Positions 19,901 through 28,881 of a DNA stretch of 49,845 nucleotides are shown piece after piece. Positions within the stretch are counted from its first letter, which is position 1, and every line of letters starts with the position of its first letter. The notes under the pieces were generated by a model. It saw nothing but the letters and a program-made list of their open reading frames with translations. It was not told the DNA's origin and made no database searches. The stretch is from assembly GCA_015660855.1 (NCBI GenBank), contig JACSDG010000015.1:1-49845 (forward strand), written 5' to 3'. This DNA is from Magnetococcales bacterium. GTDB lineage: Bacteria > Pseudomonadota > Magnetococcia > Magnetococcales > UBA8363. A program made the translations under genes and the position numbers.

Positions 19901-20954
19901 GTCCTCCTCCTTTGGCCATTGACAAGGCATGGGGGACCAGATCGGCCACCACCCCCAGGCTGTGCAACGCCCCTCGTGTCGAGCCGGGTAAATTGATGAT
20001 CAGGGTTTCACCGCGAAACGCTGCAATACCCCGGGTCAACAACGCCGATCGTACCTGGCGCAAGCCTTCCCTGCGAATCGTCTCGGCAAACCCCGGCATT
20101 TCCCGTTGCGTAACCGTGCGGGTCGCTTCCGGGGTGACATCGCGTGGACCCGGACCCGTCCCCCCCGTGGTCAGAATGACATCGATTTTTTCCGCGTCGG
20201 ACCAGGATACCAGGAGACGCTCGATTTCCTCCCTTTCATCACGGATGACCCAGCGGACAACCCTTTTGACCCCGTAACCCCGAATTGTTTTTTCCAGACC
20301 ATCACCACTCTTGTCCGTGGCCAGATTTCGCGTATCCGAGAGGGTCAGTATACCCACCGACAACCCCGTCCAATCGGCCCTCTGTGTTGGTTGCTCTTCG
20401 GGCGAACGGTCAGGTTGGTGTCCATGTTCGTGTTGCGGGGAATGCTTTTCTTTGTGACAATGATCATCGGTGCGATGCGGCACCGACGCGAAATCCTGCC
20501 AGTGGGTTGCTGCGGCTATGCACCCGGGACAGGAATGGACCCAGCGTTGCGTTCCGGAGGCTAGGATTTCCTTTTTCCAGAACGTGGCAAATATTTTCAA
20601 ATGATCGATGACATGGCGACAGGCATCGAAAGCGGTCGCACGGTGGGCGGCGGCGGCGATGACCAGCACAATATTTTCTTCCAGGTTCAGACGCCCCACC
20701 CTGTGAACTACCAGCAAGGCCTCAAGGTCGAAGCGTTGACGGGCCTGAACTTCAATTTTTTCCAGTTGTCCCTCGGTCATGCCCGGATAGTGTTCCAGAC
20801 TCATCGCCACAACCGACTCATCCTGGGTCTGATCCTGGGCCAGATCGCGAACGGTCCCCACAAAGGCGACCACCCCCCCCACGCGATGCAATCCCCGGGT
20901 GAGGCGTGTCATTTCTTCCTGAATGGAAAAATCTTCCCGTTGTATGCGAATCAT
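19893..20954 (-). CDS. Fusion of molybdopterin synthase large subunit (MoaE) and MoaB/MogA
   Basis: 353 residues. Residues 1-145 are MoaE (GGVVAFVGTVRD, LEHYPGM, HRVGRL, the catalytic-lysine segment FWKKE at 126-129 and a MoaE-type TQRWVH). Residues 198-345 are the MoaB/MogA molybdopterin adenylyltransferase fold (GILTLSDTR, TTGGTGPGPRDVTPEA, NLPGS). The two are joined by a linker (about 141-192) with SCPGC and eight histidines between 151 and 179. One chain would thus sulfurate the pterin and adenylylate molybdopterin. No MoaD is visible in this window, although MoaE needs it. The His/Cys linker might hold a metal; this is inference. Confidence 0.88.
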   Translation of the reverse strand: MIRIQREDFSIQEEMTRLTRGLHRVGGVVAFVGTVRDLAQDQTQDESVVAMSLEHYPGMTEGQLEKIEVQARQRFDLEALLVVHRVGRLNLEENIVLVIAAAAHRATAFDACRHVIDHLKIFATFWKKEILASGTQRWVHSCPGCIAAATHWQDFASVPHRTDDHCHKEKHSPQHEHGHQPDRSPEEQPTQRADWTGLSVGILTLSDTRNLATDKSGDGLEKTIRGYGVKRVVRWVIRDEREEIERLLVSWSDAEKIDVILTTGGTGPGPRDVTPEATRTVTQREMPGFAETIRREGLRQVRSALLTRGIAAFRGETLIINLPGSTRGALHSLGVVADLVPHALSMAKGGGHG

Positions 20955-21062
20955 GTTTCACCGTCCCGATCCAACGTTGTCGCCTGGTTGGTCAAAATTA
21001 TTTCGTCACCCTGGTTATTAGGAAAGGGTTATAGGAAAGTATCGATTGTCCGTTCCTACGCT

Positions 21063-23654
21063 ATGGTTTATCATGGATCCTTCTCGCTGCTCAATGCCGA
21101 CCCGTGGCGTTGCTGTCGAAGTCACCTGGAAAACCAAAGCTTCAAGTTGCCCTGGATCGCCGTGATTCATTTTTTTTCCAACCGCTGGTTCCTCATTTCC
21201 ATTCTGACGGCAGCTTTCTTACTGGCTGACGGGGCCGCCTTGCTGCGTCCTCTGGAGATGGTGACCTACGATTGGGGCGTGCAGATGTCTCAGCATCCCG
21301 GCGATAAACGAATTGTTGCGATTGTCGTCGATGACAAATCACTGGCTGCCTTGGGAAGTTGGCCGTGGGATGGGAGACACGAACTTCAACTTATTCGCAC
21401 ACTGGTTCACGGCAACCCGAAGCTGATTGTGGATACGCGTGTGGCCACGTTCAAGAGGGACAAACCCTCTCTGGAAATCCTCTCCCAGGCCAGGAAAAAG
21501 CTGGAAAGTATCCGCTATCGAACCCAGACCCATGCGGCCTCCGAGAATCCCGGTTTTATCAAGTCCATGTCCGAACTGGAAGAGATTCTGACCGATGGTG
21601 TGAAACAATTGGGCGTGACCAGGGAGTATGTCAAAATCATGGGTTTGGCTGGAAACATGATTTTCGCCATGGAGGGGGTTGATTTTCAATACGGTCAGGC
21701 TCCGGCCCCCGAATTATCCGGGGAAATTGTTAAACACGCCATCCAACCCGCCGCATCCTCGATGGTTGGTTTGCCCGAAATCGCTATCATCCAGACGCCA
21801 CCTTTGGAGATTGCCAGTCAATCGTTGGCCCTGGGGGTTACCATCGTTGCGCCAGTCCATGCCCACAGCACCACGCGCACAACCCATCTTGGGTATCGGG
21901 TTTCCGGTAAGCTTTTTCCATCGTTGGCACTCATCACCGCAGCGAGAAGTCTTAATATTCCGTCGTCCGAACTGCGTTTTGTCGCCAATAAACCCTTTAC
22001 CCTGGGACAATGGGCGGTTCCCCATGATCAGAACTTTGCCATTCTGACCAGTTTTTATCACGGTAATGGATCGCAAAGCCCTTTTTCCACCTTTTCTTTT
22101 GTCGACGTGTTGGAGAACAAAATACCGGCGACTGCGTTTCGCAATCAGATCGTCCTCATTGGTTTGACAGCCTCCGGTCTGGTTGCCAAGCATGATACGC
22201 CGCTCAATCAAACCTTGGCACCCGTTGAAATGCTGGCCCATGAGGTTGCCACCATCCTCAACCAGGATGCTTATGTCCAGCCATCGTGGACCCCCAAGGC
22301 CAAGATGGCCTTGTATTTGGGCGTGGGGCTGTTTTTAATGCTTATCCTTTCCTGGCTGCCGCGTGCCATAGGCATGATCCTGGGCTTGGGGATGGCGTCG
22401 GCTTTGGTTGCGGGTCAAATGTACATGATGATCCAATATACCCTTTGGATTCCTGCGACAGGTTCGTCTGTCCTGCTTTTAACGGGAACTTTTGTTCTGG
22501 CGTTCATGACCAGCGGGAAGCGACGTCGGCGTGTTTTTCCCTATTCCGAAGTTGATAGCAGCAACCGCATGCTGGGATTGGCCCTCCAGGGACAGGGACG
22601 ACTGGACCTAGCTTTTGAGCGGTTTCGCCGGTGTCGGGCTGACGATGTGACCCTGAATCTTCTTTACGATCTGGGTTTGGAGTTCGAGAAGCGTCGTTGC
22701 TTTGAGGATGCCATGGGTATTTTTGCCTACATCGAGCAAAAACAGCCCGGCTTTCGGGACTGCGGAAAAAAAATGGAATTGGACCGGATTGCGGTGGCGG
22801 GGCAGACAGATTCACAAAAGTTGGGACATTTACCATCCATGTACCAGGAAAGTGTGGCACTCTTGGAGCGTTACCGACTCGAAGGAGAACTTGGCAGGGG
22901 GTTGTTTGGAACCGTATGGCATGGTTACGACGACGCCAAACATCGGGAAGTCGCCGTCAAGATCATTCCTCTTCAGGAACGATCTATGGACGAAAAATCG
23001 TTTCTCCTGGCCAAATCCATTTTTAATCGCATGGCCGATCAATACGCGATTTTACGCCATCCGAACATCATCCGGGTAGAGGAATCACAGGTTCTTGAAG
23101 GCAAGGGGGTTCTGGTCATGGAAATTCATGCTGGCCACAGTATCGAACAGTATACCTCGCACCAAAAACGGTTACCTTTGCCGTGGGTCATCCAGGTGAT
23201 CGCCAAAATGGCTATGGCTTTGGACCATGCCCATCGGCTTAAAATTTTTCACGGTGGACTTAAACCCGGGAATGTCCTTTTCAATGAATATTCTCATGAA
23301 ATTAAACTAACCGGATTCGGCCAGGTCATGCTCCTGGAGGTGCTTCCCTTTCCCGAAGGCAACCATCCGTGGCAAAGGGTCATGGTGCACATGGCCCCGG
23401 AACAGATCAAGGGCGAACTGCCGACACGTAGGAGCGATATTTATGCACTGGGAAGGATTTTTTTCCAACTGGTGACCGGCTCTCCGCCACCTGTGGAACC
23501 TGTTTCTGGTAAAGAGTTTTCTGCGGAGATTCCGGAATGCTTGCGGCGTATCATCCAAAAATGTTTGGAACCTCGGCCGGAAAAACGTTTTGCCAACTGT
23601 ATCGATTTGGCCAGAGATTTGGTGGGCTGCGTGAAATCACAGGTGTCCACGTGA
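21063..23654 (+). CDS. CHASE2 receptor with TPR and a degenerate Ser/Thr kinase domain (predicted pseudokinase)
   Basis: 863 residues from ATG 21063; earlier in-frame codons lie opposite moaE. One N-terminal helix (about 41-60) leads to an extracytoplasmic CHASE2 domain (about 65-405), then three membrane helices, two TPR-like repeats (about 500-570) and a kinase fold from about 605. The Gly-rich loop (GELGRGLFG), VAVK (Lys633), MAPE and SDIYALG are intact. However, the HRD motif reads HGG (730-732) and DFG reads GFG (751-753), so both catalytic aspartates are absent while Asn in KPGN remains. It probably binds nucleotide or partners without phosphotransfer. It converges on the PP2C gene with 21 bp between the two genes. 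There is no clear Shine-Dalgarno. Confidence 0.83.
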   Translation: MVYHGSFSLLNADPWRCCRSHLENQSFKLPWIAVIHFFSNRWFLISILTAAFLLADGAALLRPLEMVTYDWGVQMSQHPGDKRIVAIVVDDKSLAALGSWPWDGRHELQLIRTLVHGNPKLIVDTRVATFKRDKPSLEILSQARKKLESIRYRTQTHAASENPGFIKSMSELEEILTDGVKQLGVTREYVKIMGLAGNMIFAMEGVDFQYGQAPAPELSGEIVKHAIQPAASSMVGLPEIAIIQTPPLEIASQSLALGVTIVAPVHAHSTTRTTHLGYRVSGKLFPSLALITAARSLNIPSSELRFVANKPFTLGQWAVPHDQNFAILTSFYHGNGSQSPFSTFSFVDVLENKIPATAFRNQIVLIGLTASGLVAKHDTPLNQTLAPVEMLAHEVATILNQDAYVQPSWTPKAKMALYLGVGLFLMLILSWLPRAIGMILGLGMASALVAGQMYMMIQYTLWIPATGSSVLLLTGTFVLAFMTSGKRRRRVFPYSEVDSSNRMLGLALQGQGRLDLAFERFRRCRADDVTLNLLYDLGLEFEKRRCFEDAMGIFAYIEQKQPGFRDCGKKMELDRIAVAGQTDSQKLGHLPSMYQESVALLERYRLEGELGRGLFGTVWHGYDDAKHREVAVKIIPLQERSMDEKSFLLAKSIFNRMADQYAILRHPNIIRVEESQVLEGKGVLVMEIHAGHSIEQYTSHQKRLPLPWVIQVIAKMAMALDHAHRLKIFHGGLKPGNVLFNEYSHEIKLTGFGQVMLLEVLPFPEGNHPWQRVMVHMAPEQIKGELPTRRSDIYALGRIFFQLVTGSPPPVEPVSGKEFSAEIPECLRRIIQKCLEPRPEKRFANCIDLARDLVGCVKSQVST

Positions 23655-23675
23655 CCCCTATTTCTCCGGCCACGA

Positions 23676-24812
23676 TCAAATTCTTACCTCAACCAGGGTG
23701 ATGTCATCGTCCTGGGTATCGGAGCCGGTATAGGCTTCGAGTCGTTTGAGGAGATTTTCCAGGGGGGCACCGCTGGCGGCGAGGTCGGTTAAAAATTTTT
23801 CCAGCCGTTCTACACCGAACATGTCATTGTGGAGTCCCCTGGCTTCGGTAATGCCATCGGAATAGAGATACAGGCGGTCATCCTTTTCCAGGTCCAGGGT
23901 TGCCTGGGCTTCTCCCATGTCCAGCGACATGGTGACGCCCAGGGGGGGGAGCATGGATGGAAAACGATTCACAATCTGGCCTTGTCGCAGCAACAAAGCT
24001 TCAGGGATCGCAGCATTCCATATCTTTGCCTGGTGTCGTTGTGCCGATATTTCTAGCAACAGTGCCGCAAAAAAGAGTCCTGTAGGCAGGCGGGAGAAAA
24101 GTTGACTGTTGATCTGTTCAAGAATGGCCAAACCGGGGGATTCCATGCGGGCCTGTTCGTGCAGGATGTAGGTGACCAGGGGTCCACCGATGGCGGCCGG
24201 CAGTCCGTGACCGGTAAAGTCACCCAGCAGGACCAACTGTCGCCCTTCGGGGGTGAAGGTGGACAGGAGCATGTCGCCTGCCGTTTGTTCAACGGGGGCG
24301 ATGATGTGACGCAAATAACGCTCATCCAAAACATCGGCACCACGCATCTTGGTGATGATGTTTTCGATCAATTCGCGTTCGTACAGCAAATTTTGATTGT
24401 TTTTTTTCAGGGTGCGGGTGGCAAATCGAAGTTCCAGATGGGTTTTGATGCGTGCCTGGACAATGGGGATGCTGAAAGGTTTGGTGATGTAATCCACCGC
24501 GCCAAGTTTCAACCCCATGATTTCATCGGCTTCTTCTGCTTTGGCGGTAACGAAGATTACCGGAATGTCACAGGTCAGTTTGTTCTGTTTGAGCCTGTTA
24601 CAAACCTCATACCCATCCATGCCGGGCATCATGATATCCAACAGCACCAGGTCGGGGTGGGGAGGGACCATGGCGGCTTTCAAGGCAATCTGGCCGTTGG
24701 GGGCGGGGCGAACCGTATAATCGTCGATCAATGCCCCTTTCAGGACATCGATGTTTTCAGGAGTGTCATCCACCACCAGAATGATGGGACGCCTCCCCTT
24801 GTCGCGGAACAT
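23676..24812 (-). CDS. Response regulator with a PP2C/SpoIIE-type (RsbU) phosphatase output
   Basis: 378 residues from ATG 24812; upstream in-frame sequence is non-conserved and runs into the divergent gene. The receiver domain (8-125) has DD15-16, phospho-acceptor Asp59 (LVLLDIMMPGMDG), Thr89 and Lys111 (TKPF). A short coiled linker (about 130-155) leads to the phosphatase, with AGDM (Asp180), LLGDFTGHGLPA (Asp198), LYLYSDGITEA and a closing DDDITLVEVR. All metal-binding acidic motifs appear intact. Known relatives dephosphorylate anti-anti-sigma proteins. No STAS or anti-sigma gene is visible here, so the target is unknown. Confidence 0.9.
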   Translation of the reverse strand: MFRDKGRRPIILVVDDTPENIDVLKGALIDDYTVRPAPNGQIALKAAMVPPHPDLVLLDIMMPGMDGYEVCNRLKQNKLTCDIPVIFVTAKAEEADEIMGLKLGAVDYITKPFSIPIVQARIKTHLELRFATRTLKKNNQNLLYERELIENIITKMRGADVLDERYLRHIIAPVEQTAGDMLLSTFTPEGRQLVLLGDFTGHGLPAAIGGPLVTYILHEQARMESPGLAILEQINSQLFSRLPTGLFFAALLLEISAQRHQAKIWNAAIPEALLLRQGQIVNRFPSMLPPLGVTMSLDMGEAQATLDLEKDDRLYLYSDGITEARGLHNDMFGVERLEKFLTDLAASGAPLENLLKRLEAYTGSDTQDDDITLVEVRI

Positions 24813-25014
24813 AGTGTGTTTCCCATCTTGACGAATGACAAGTTTTCCTTGCCTGGCAAAAACCTTTCCACAATGATTTTGTTCCAACCACATTGGAAAA
24901 GGTCCGGTGACTGTATCGGATATCAATACCCTTGCGCAATCCATGCCAATGGCAGCCGGGGTCAAGGGACGATGTCGGTCCGGGGGCATTCGGCAACGTA
25001 TCAAAGGTCGTTTT

Positions 25015-25068
25015 TGGTTTTTTGATTTTGTTTTGACTTTTTTTTGCGCGAAAGGCACCATGCCCTCC
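25015..25068 (+). repeat. Right-end remnant of the G-rich repeat, overlapping a gene start
   Basis: TTTTGATTTTGTTTTGACTT, a T-run, GCGCGAAAGGCACCATGCCC resembles the T-rich spacer and TGCCCGAAGGGCATNATGTCC tail of full copies. It seems to supply the leader, and possibly the start codon, of the next gene. Confidence 0.5.
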
Positions 25069-26127
25069 ATGACTCTTTCTGCGGATGAATTATCTCAGGC
25101 CATAGCCTGCCTGAAAAAGAACCCTCCTGAAGTTTCTCAGGCGCTGGCTGTTCTTGAAGGCCAAGCGATGTCCATGGGATGGATAGACAAGGCCAGGGAT
25201 GCCGTGACTGGTCTGCTTGGGCGCATGAATCAGACCCTGGTGACCATGGATGGGATTGACCGACGCGTGCGTCGGTTGGGAGAGGAGATAGACCAAAATC
25301 CTTCACCTGCGCAGTTGCTCGACATAAAAACCATGTTGTTGCATGAGGTTGGTCATTTTACAAAAGCGGGCGATGTTTTGACCCTGGAGATAAAAAAACA
25401 TGAACATGGTTTAAAACAGGCTTGTAACACAGGCTTGCCTGTTTTGGAAACTTGTGCCAGCGAGTCTGCCCATGTGGGTGTTTTGGTTGATGCCTCCTTA
25501 ATCGGTCCCGGTTCCCCTGAACCGGCGATCATCGACCCGGATCAGCTCCGGAGTGACGTGTCTTCTTCGCAAGCTGACATAAGCGCATACTCTCTTTCCT
25601 CCGCCGAAGCTTTGCCGGGAGAGTTGTCGGGATTGTCACCTTTGTGTCAAAAGTTTGCCCAGTGTGGTTTTGCCCATCCGAAACAGTTTGAAGCTCAGGT
25701 TTCCTCTGGTATGACCACTGGACAGCCCTCGGCTCTGATTGTTATTCAGATGGCGAACATCCAAAAGCTTGTTGCACGCACCTCATCCAATACCGTCGAA
25801 AGGTTGGCGGATCACATCAAGGGAAGGCTTAAGCTTGAGGCGAAAAATAAGGATGTATTTGGGCTGTTGGATGATGAACATATCGGGTTATTTTTGTGTA
25901 ACATCCTGCCTCCGGTAGCCACGGCACTGGCGCGGCGTATTGCGGCGCAACTGGCGGTCAAGGTTAAGGGACAGGATGGCCAGGCACATACGCTGGAGAT
26001 TCGGACCTCAGTGCAAATTTTGAAAAAAGACGACGACAGCCAATCTTTATTGAGTCGGGGCTTGGCGTCCGTCCAAACGGGACAAAACAAAAAAACCGGT
26101 GTTTTGACGGGGCGGGCCAACCGATAG
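25060..26127 (+). CDS. Protein with a degenerate GGDEF-like C-terminal domain
   Basis: 355 residues from ATG 25060 (AAAGG five bases upstream; ATG 25069 is equally possible). The N-terminal part (to about 125) is helical and polar; residues 130-205 are low in structure. From about 215 the order of segments (ALIVIQMANIQKLV, VERLADHIKGRL, VFGLLDDEHIGLFL, ALARRIAAQL, IRTSVQIL) follows the GGDEF domain, but the signature loop reads LLDDEH instead of GGDEF and no RxxD site is evident. It would not be expected to make c-di-GMP. I infer the fold from pattern only. It lies beside the pseudokinase and phosphatase genes. Confidence 0.55.
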   Translation: MPSMTLSADELSQAIACLKKNPPEVSQALAVLEGQAMSMGWIDKARDAVTGLLGRMNQTLVTMDGIDRRVRRLGEEIDQNPSPAQLLDIKTMLLHEVGHFTKAGDVLTLEIKKHEHGLKQACNTGLPVLETCASESAHVGVLVDASLIGPGSPEPAIIDPDQLRSDVSSSQADISAYSLSSAEALPGELSGLSPLCQKFAQCGFAHPKQFEAQVSSGMTTGQPSALIVIQMANIQKLVARTSSNTVERLADHIKGRLKLEAKNKDVFGLLDDEHIGLFLCNILPPVATALARRIAAQLAVKVKGQDGQAHTLEIRTSVQILKKDDDSQSLLSRGLASVQTGQNKKTGVLTGRANR

Positions 26128-26134
26128 CGGACCC

Positions 26135-26152
26135 GTGGACCATACTGTCCAC
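26135..26152. repeat. Small inverted repeat between convergent genes
   Basis: GTGGAC-CATACT-GTCCAC, eight bases after the stop of the GGDEF-like gene and close to the end of the opposite gene. There is no T-run, so it is a weak terminator candidate. The following AGGGCATCATG matches the repeat-family tail. Confidence 0.4.
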
Positions 26153-26158
26153 AGGGCA

Positions 26159-26944
26159 TCATGTTTTCTTTGATGCGAAATATTCTTCCACTCTGGTTAT
26201 TGTTGTGGCAATTTCCGTCGCGTAGGTTGCGTTGCTTTCCAACTTTAATTGCGCGATTTTTTTTGGGATCCTCTCCCGAATTCCTTCCAGTAGGCTGGGA
26301 TGAACATATTCAACTTTGGCCGTCATTTGATCATCAAAACGGGTTGCCAAAAGCCCGGTTGCGGTCATGGCCAGGATCCACCCTTGAAAATAAAATTCCG
26401 AGCCTGGGGGCAACGCCATGGATTGGCACAAATCGGCCAAATCCAGGCTTTTTTTAGCCCCAAAAGCCAGTACTGCCGCGTACAATAGCACCAACCCCAT
26501 AGGCGCACTGGTATCAAGCACGCGCATGGGCAATTCGCTCTGATCGGTGCCTGTTTGGTCATGCCTGCCCCCTTCCGATTCTGAGCCTTGCAATAGCGTC
26601 AGGGAGTGCATTTCGCTACTTAGACGTTGGGATTCTTCGCGGATAAGCTTTGACAGGGTATCAAATTCTCTGGCGACATCAGGCCGGACATCCATTCGAT
26701 GGGCACTTTCCTGGATTTGGTTTGAAATCCGTTCGACGTCCTTGAGCATGGTAGGAATGGTTGTGTTGCTTAAAAATACGTAAACGATCGATAAAATGGA
26801 GATAGCCAAGGCGGAAATGATCATGGCATAGGTCAAGCGTCGGAGAAAATCAATATCGCCGAAGTCAATAGTCACAATAGCACCAAAGCAAGTCAGTGCG
26901 ATAACTATCAGATAGGTGATGTGAATTGTGGAGGGTGTTTTCAA
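26159..26944 (-). CDS. Unknown membrane protein with four predicted helices and a coiled coil
   Basis: 261 residues from a TTG start (GGAG six bases upstream). Hydrophobic helices lie at about 10-27, 38-59, 146-163 and 186-202. Between the pairs, residues 66-117 look like a coiled coil (VERISNQIQESAHR, FDTLSKLIREESQRLSSE). The C-terminal 60 residues are helical and charged. I do not recognise a family. The layout resembles a membrane scaffold or sensor without an output domain. It converges on the GGDEF-like gene and sits at the edge of the signalling patch, so a link to signalling is possible but unproven. Confidence 0.6.
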   Translation of the reverse strand: MKTPSTIHITYLIVIALTCFGAIVTIDFGDIDFLRRLTYAMIISALAISILSIVYVFLSNTTIPTMLKDVERISNQIQESAHRMDVRPDVAREFDTLSKLIREESQRLSSEMHSLTLLQGSESEGGRHDQTGTDQSELPMRVLDTSAPMGLVLLYAAVLAFGAKKSLDLADLCQSMALPPGSEFYFQGWILAMTATGLLATRFDDQMTAKVEYVHPSLLEGIRERIPKKIAQLKLESNATYATEIATTITRVEEYFASKKT

Positions 26945-26997
26945 GAATATCTCCGTTGTTCAAGGTCACTTAAAATAATGGAATCATGGGGGTGAAT

Positions 26998-27720
26998 TCA
27001 AGATCGTTGGTAGGCCAAGTGTAAAATGGGGCGACCGGCGGATTCTCCTTTTTGTTGGAAGCGGGTCGGTTGCCAAAGATCGGGTTCGGGGGCGGGTTGG
27101 CGGGGACCGTGGGGGTTGGTGAATGCGGGGTGGACCTCCAGGTGGTCCTGCATCCAGACGCCATAGTCGGGCCAGTCGGTGGCCAAGGTCAACAAACCAC
27201 CCGGGGTCATGGCGGTGGCGAGGCGGTCCAAAAAATCGGTTTGGATCAAACGGCGTTTGTGATGGCGTTTTTTCGGCCAGGGATCGGGAAAATTGATCAT
27301 CACCCGGTCCAACAGAGCCTCAATTTTTCTGGTTTCCAATATTTCCAGGGCATGGCCCGCCTCTACCGCCACATTGTGCAGGTTCATCCGTTCGATCCGG
27401 CGCAGCAAGGCGGAAAAACCTTCCATGAAAACATCAATGCCGATCAAACGGTCTTGGGGATGGTGCAGAGCCATGTGGGTGAGGGTATCCCCATTGCCGA
27501 AGCCAATCTCCAGCCACAAGCGGGCGGTTCCGGGATCGGCTTGCCATCGGGTCAGGGTTTCGTGGCGTGTGGTTGCCCATGGGGGAGACAGTTCCTGCAA
27601 CCGTTGCGGCAGCCAGTCGGTTTCTCCGCGCTTGAGAATGCCTTTTTTGCGTCCATGCACCTTGAAACGGCTACGCTGGATCCAGGCATCTTTGGCGGTA
27701 TCGTCGGTCATGGATGTCAC
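26998..27720 (-). CDS. trmB: tRNA (guanine-46-N7)-methyltransferase
   Basis: Makes m7G46 in the tRNA variable loop. 240 residues. Features: WLEIGFGNGDTL (SAM site), IGIDVFMEG, INFPDPWPKKRHHKRRL (family signature), LATDWPDY and the C-terminal TRFQQKGESAGRPI. I keep the GTG at 27720 because AAGGAG sits six bases upstream; ATG 27711 is the alternative. It follows the aldo/keto reductase by 20 bp, so the two may share a transcript. Confidence 0.95.
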   Translation of the reverse strand: MTSMTDDTAKDAWIQRSRFKVHGRKKGILKRGETDWLPQRLQELSPPWATTRHETLTRWQADPGTARLWLEIGFGNGDTLTHMALHHPQDRLIGIDVFMEGFSALLRRIERMNLHNVAVEAGHALEILETRKIEALLDRVMINFPDPWPKKRHHKRRLIQTDFLDRLATAMTPGGLLTLATDWPDYGVWMQDHLEVHPAFTNPHGPRQPAPEPDLWQPTRFQQKGESAGRPILHLAYQRS

Positions 27721-27740
27721 GGGCGGCTCCTTGCCAGGAT

Positions 27741-28877
27741 TTACAGGGAAAATTCATGGTGCGCCTGCCGGACCAGATCGGCAATGGGCAACGCCTGGGG
27801 GCAGCGGGCAAGGCAATCGCCGCAACGGGTGCACAGATGACCACGGGCACCAGGAATCCAATGGTCGTCCGGTTGCATCATTTCATAACGAAAACGGGCG
27901 AAATGATCCATGTCCAGGGTGTCGCGCAAATGTTTCAAGCGCAGCACTGTGGGGATGTCGATTTGGACCGGGCAGGGTAAACACAGGCGGCAGGGGCCGC
28001 AACGTTGCAATGGCGAGCGGGACAAGGCCTGGATCAGGTCGGCCTGGATTTGGCGTTCGTTGCCTTGCCAAAAGGGTCGGGGGTTCAGGCTTTCCAGATG
28101 AATGTCCATGTGTTGCGGGAGGCTGAGACCCAGGCTCAATGTGTGGACTTGGGGTTGGGAGAGGAGCCAGCGTTCATTGAAATGGACCGGATGCAGGGGA
28201 TGGGTTAATTGTGCCAGTTTGGGGGGGGGTTGATAAAGGAGTCCCCCTTTTTCATTGGGGGAAATGATGAAAACTCCCATCCCCAAGGCGGTGGCCAAAT
28301 CGACGGCGGCGCGATTTTCCTGGCGAAAAAAGTTGTAGTGCAGGTTGACGAAGGCGAAGGCTCGGGTGGCAATGGTGGTCAGGAGCAAGGGGAGGGGGGC
28401 GTGACTGGAAAAACCGATGGCCCCGATCAATCCTTCTCTTTGGGCTTGTTGGAGGGCGGCAAGGCAACCTCCTGGACGCATGGCCAGATCGTGGCGTTGT
28501 TGGTTGTTGAGACCATGCAGGGCGAAAAGATCCACGCGGTTAAGCCCCAGGAGTCTCAGGGATTCTTCCAGATTTTTGCGCATTTCTGCGGCGGTTTCGG
28601 TCGGCTGGGCCTTGGTGGTGATGACCAGGTTGGACCGGGGGATGTCCAGATGGGAAAGTACTTGACCGATGAGTCCCTCGCTTTTGCCATAGCTGCGGGC
28701 GGTTTCAATATGGTTGATGCCCGCTTTGAGGGCCGCAGTGATGACACTGTGGGCATTTTCAATGGATTCTTCGGGCAGATGATCGTGCGGCGCGTCCCAA
28801 CCATTGAGAAAACGCATGGTCCCCAGGGTGAATACCGAAAGATGACAGCCGGTGGCTCCAAATTTTCGCCGTTCCAT
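27741..28877 (-). CDS. Aldo/keto reductase fused to a 2x[4Fe-4S] ferredoxin domain
   Basis: 378 residues from ATG 28877, four bases after the nnrED stop. The TIM-barrel reductase part (about 1-290) has FGATGCHLSV, ETARSYGKSE (Glu where classical AKRs have Asp), the Lys in VITTKAQ and FALHGLN. The C-terminal ferredoxin-like part has CGPCRLCLPCP and CTRCGDCLARCP, each fitting a 4Fe-4S site. Such fusions are known in bacteria, mostly without a defined substrate. They may pass electrons between NADPH and an iron-sulfur partner. Confidence 0.88.
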   Translation of the reverse strand: MERRKFGATGCHLSVFTLGTMRFLNGWDAPHDHLPEESIENAHSVITAALKAGINHIETARSYGKSEGLIGQVLSHLDIPRSNLVITTKAQPTETAAEMRKNLEESLRLLGLNRVDLFALHGLNNQQRHDLAMRPGGCLAALQQAQREGLIGAIGFSSHAPLPLLLTTIATRAFAFVNLHYNFFRQENRAAVDLATALGMGVFIISPNEKGGLLYQPPPKLAQLTHPLHPVHFNERWLLSQPQVHTLSLGLSLPQHMDIHLESLNPRPFWQGNERQIQADLIQALSRSPLQRCGPCRLCLPCPVQIDIPTVLRLKHLRDTLDMDHFARFRYEMMQPDDHWIPGARGHLCTRCGDCLARCPQALPIADLVRQAHHEFSL

Positions 28878-28881
28878 AGGT

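Noticed and set aside
20601-21062. N-terminal extension of the CHASE2 gene
   Set aside because: It lies opposite the conserved MoaE domain and has no family resemblance. The membrane receptor begins well with ATG 21063.
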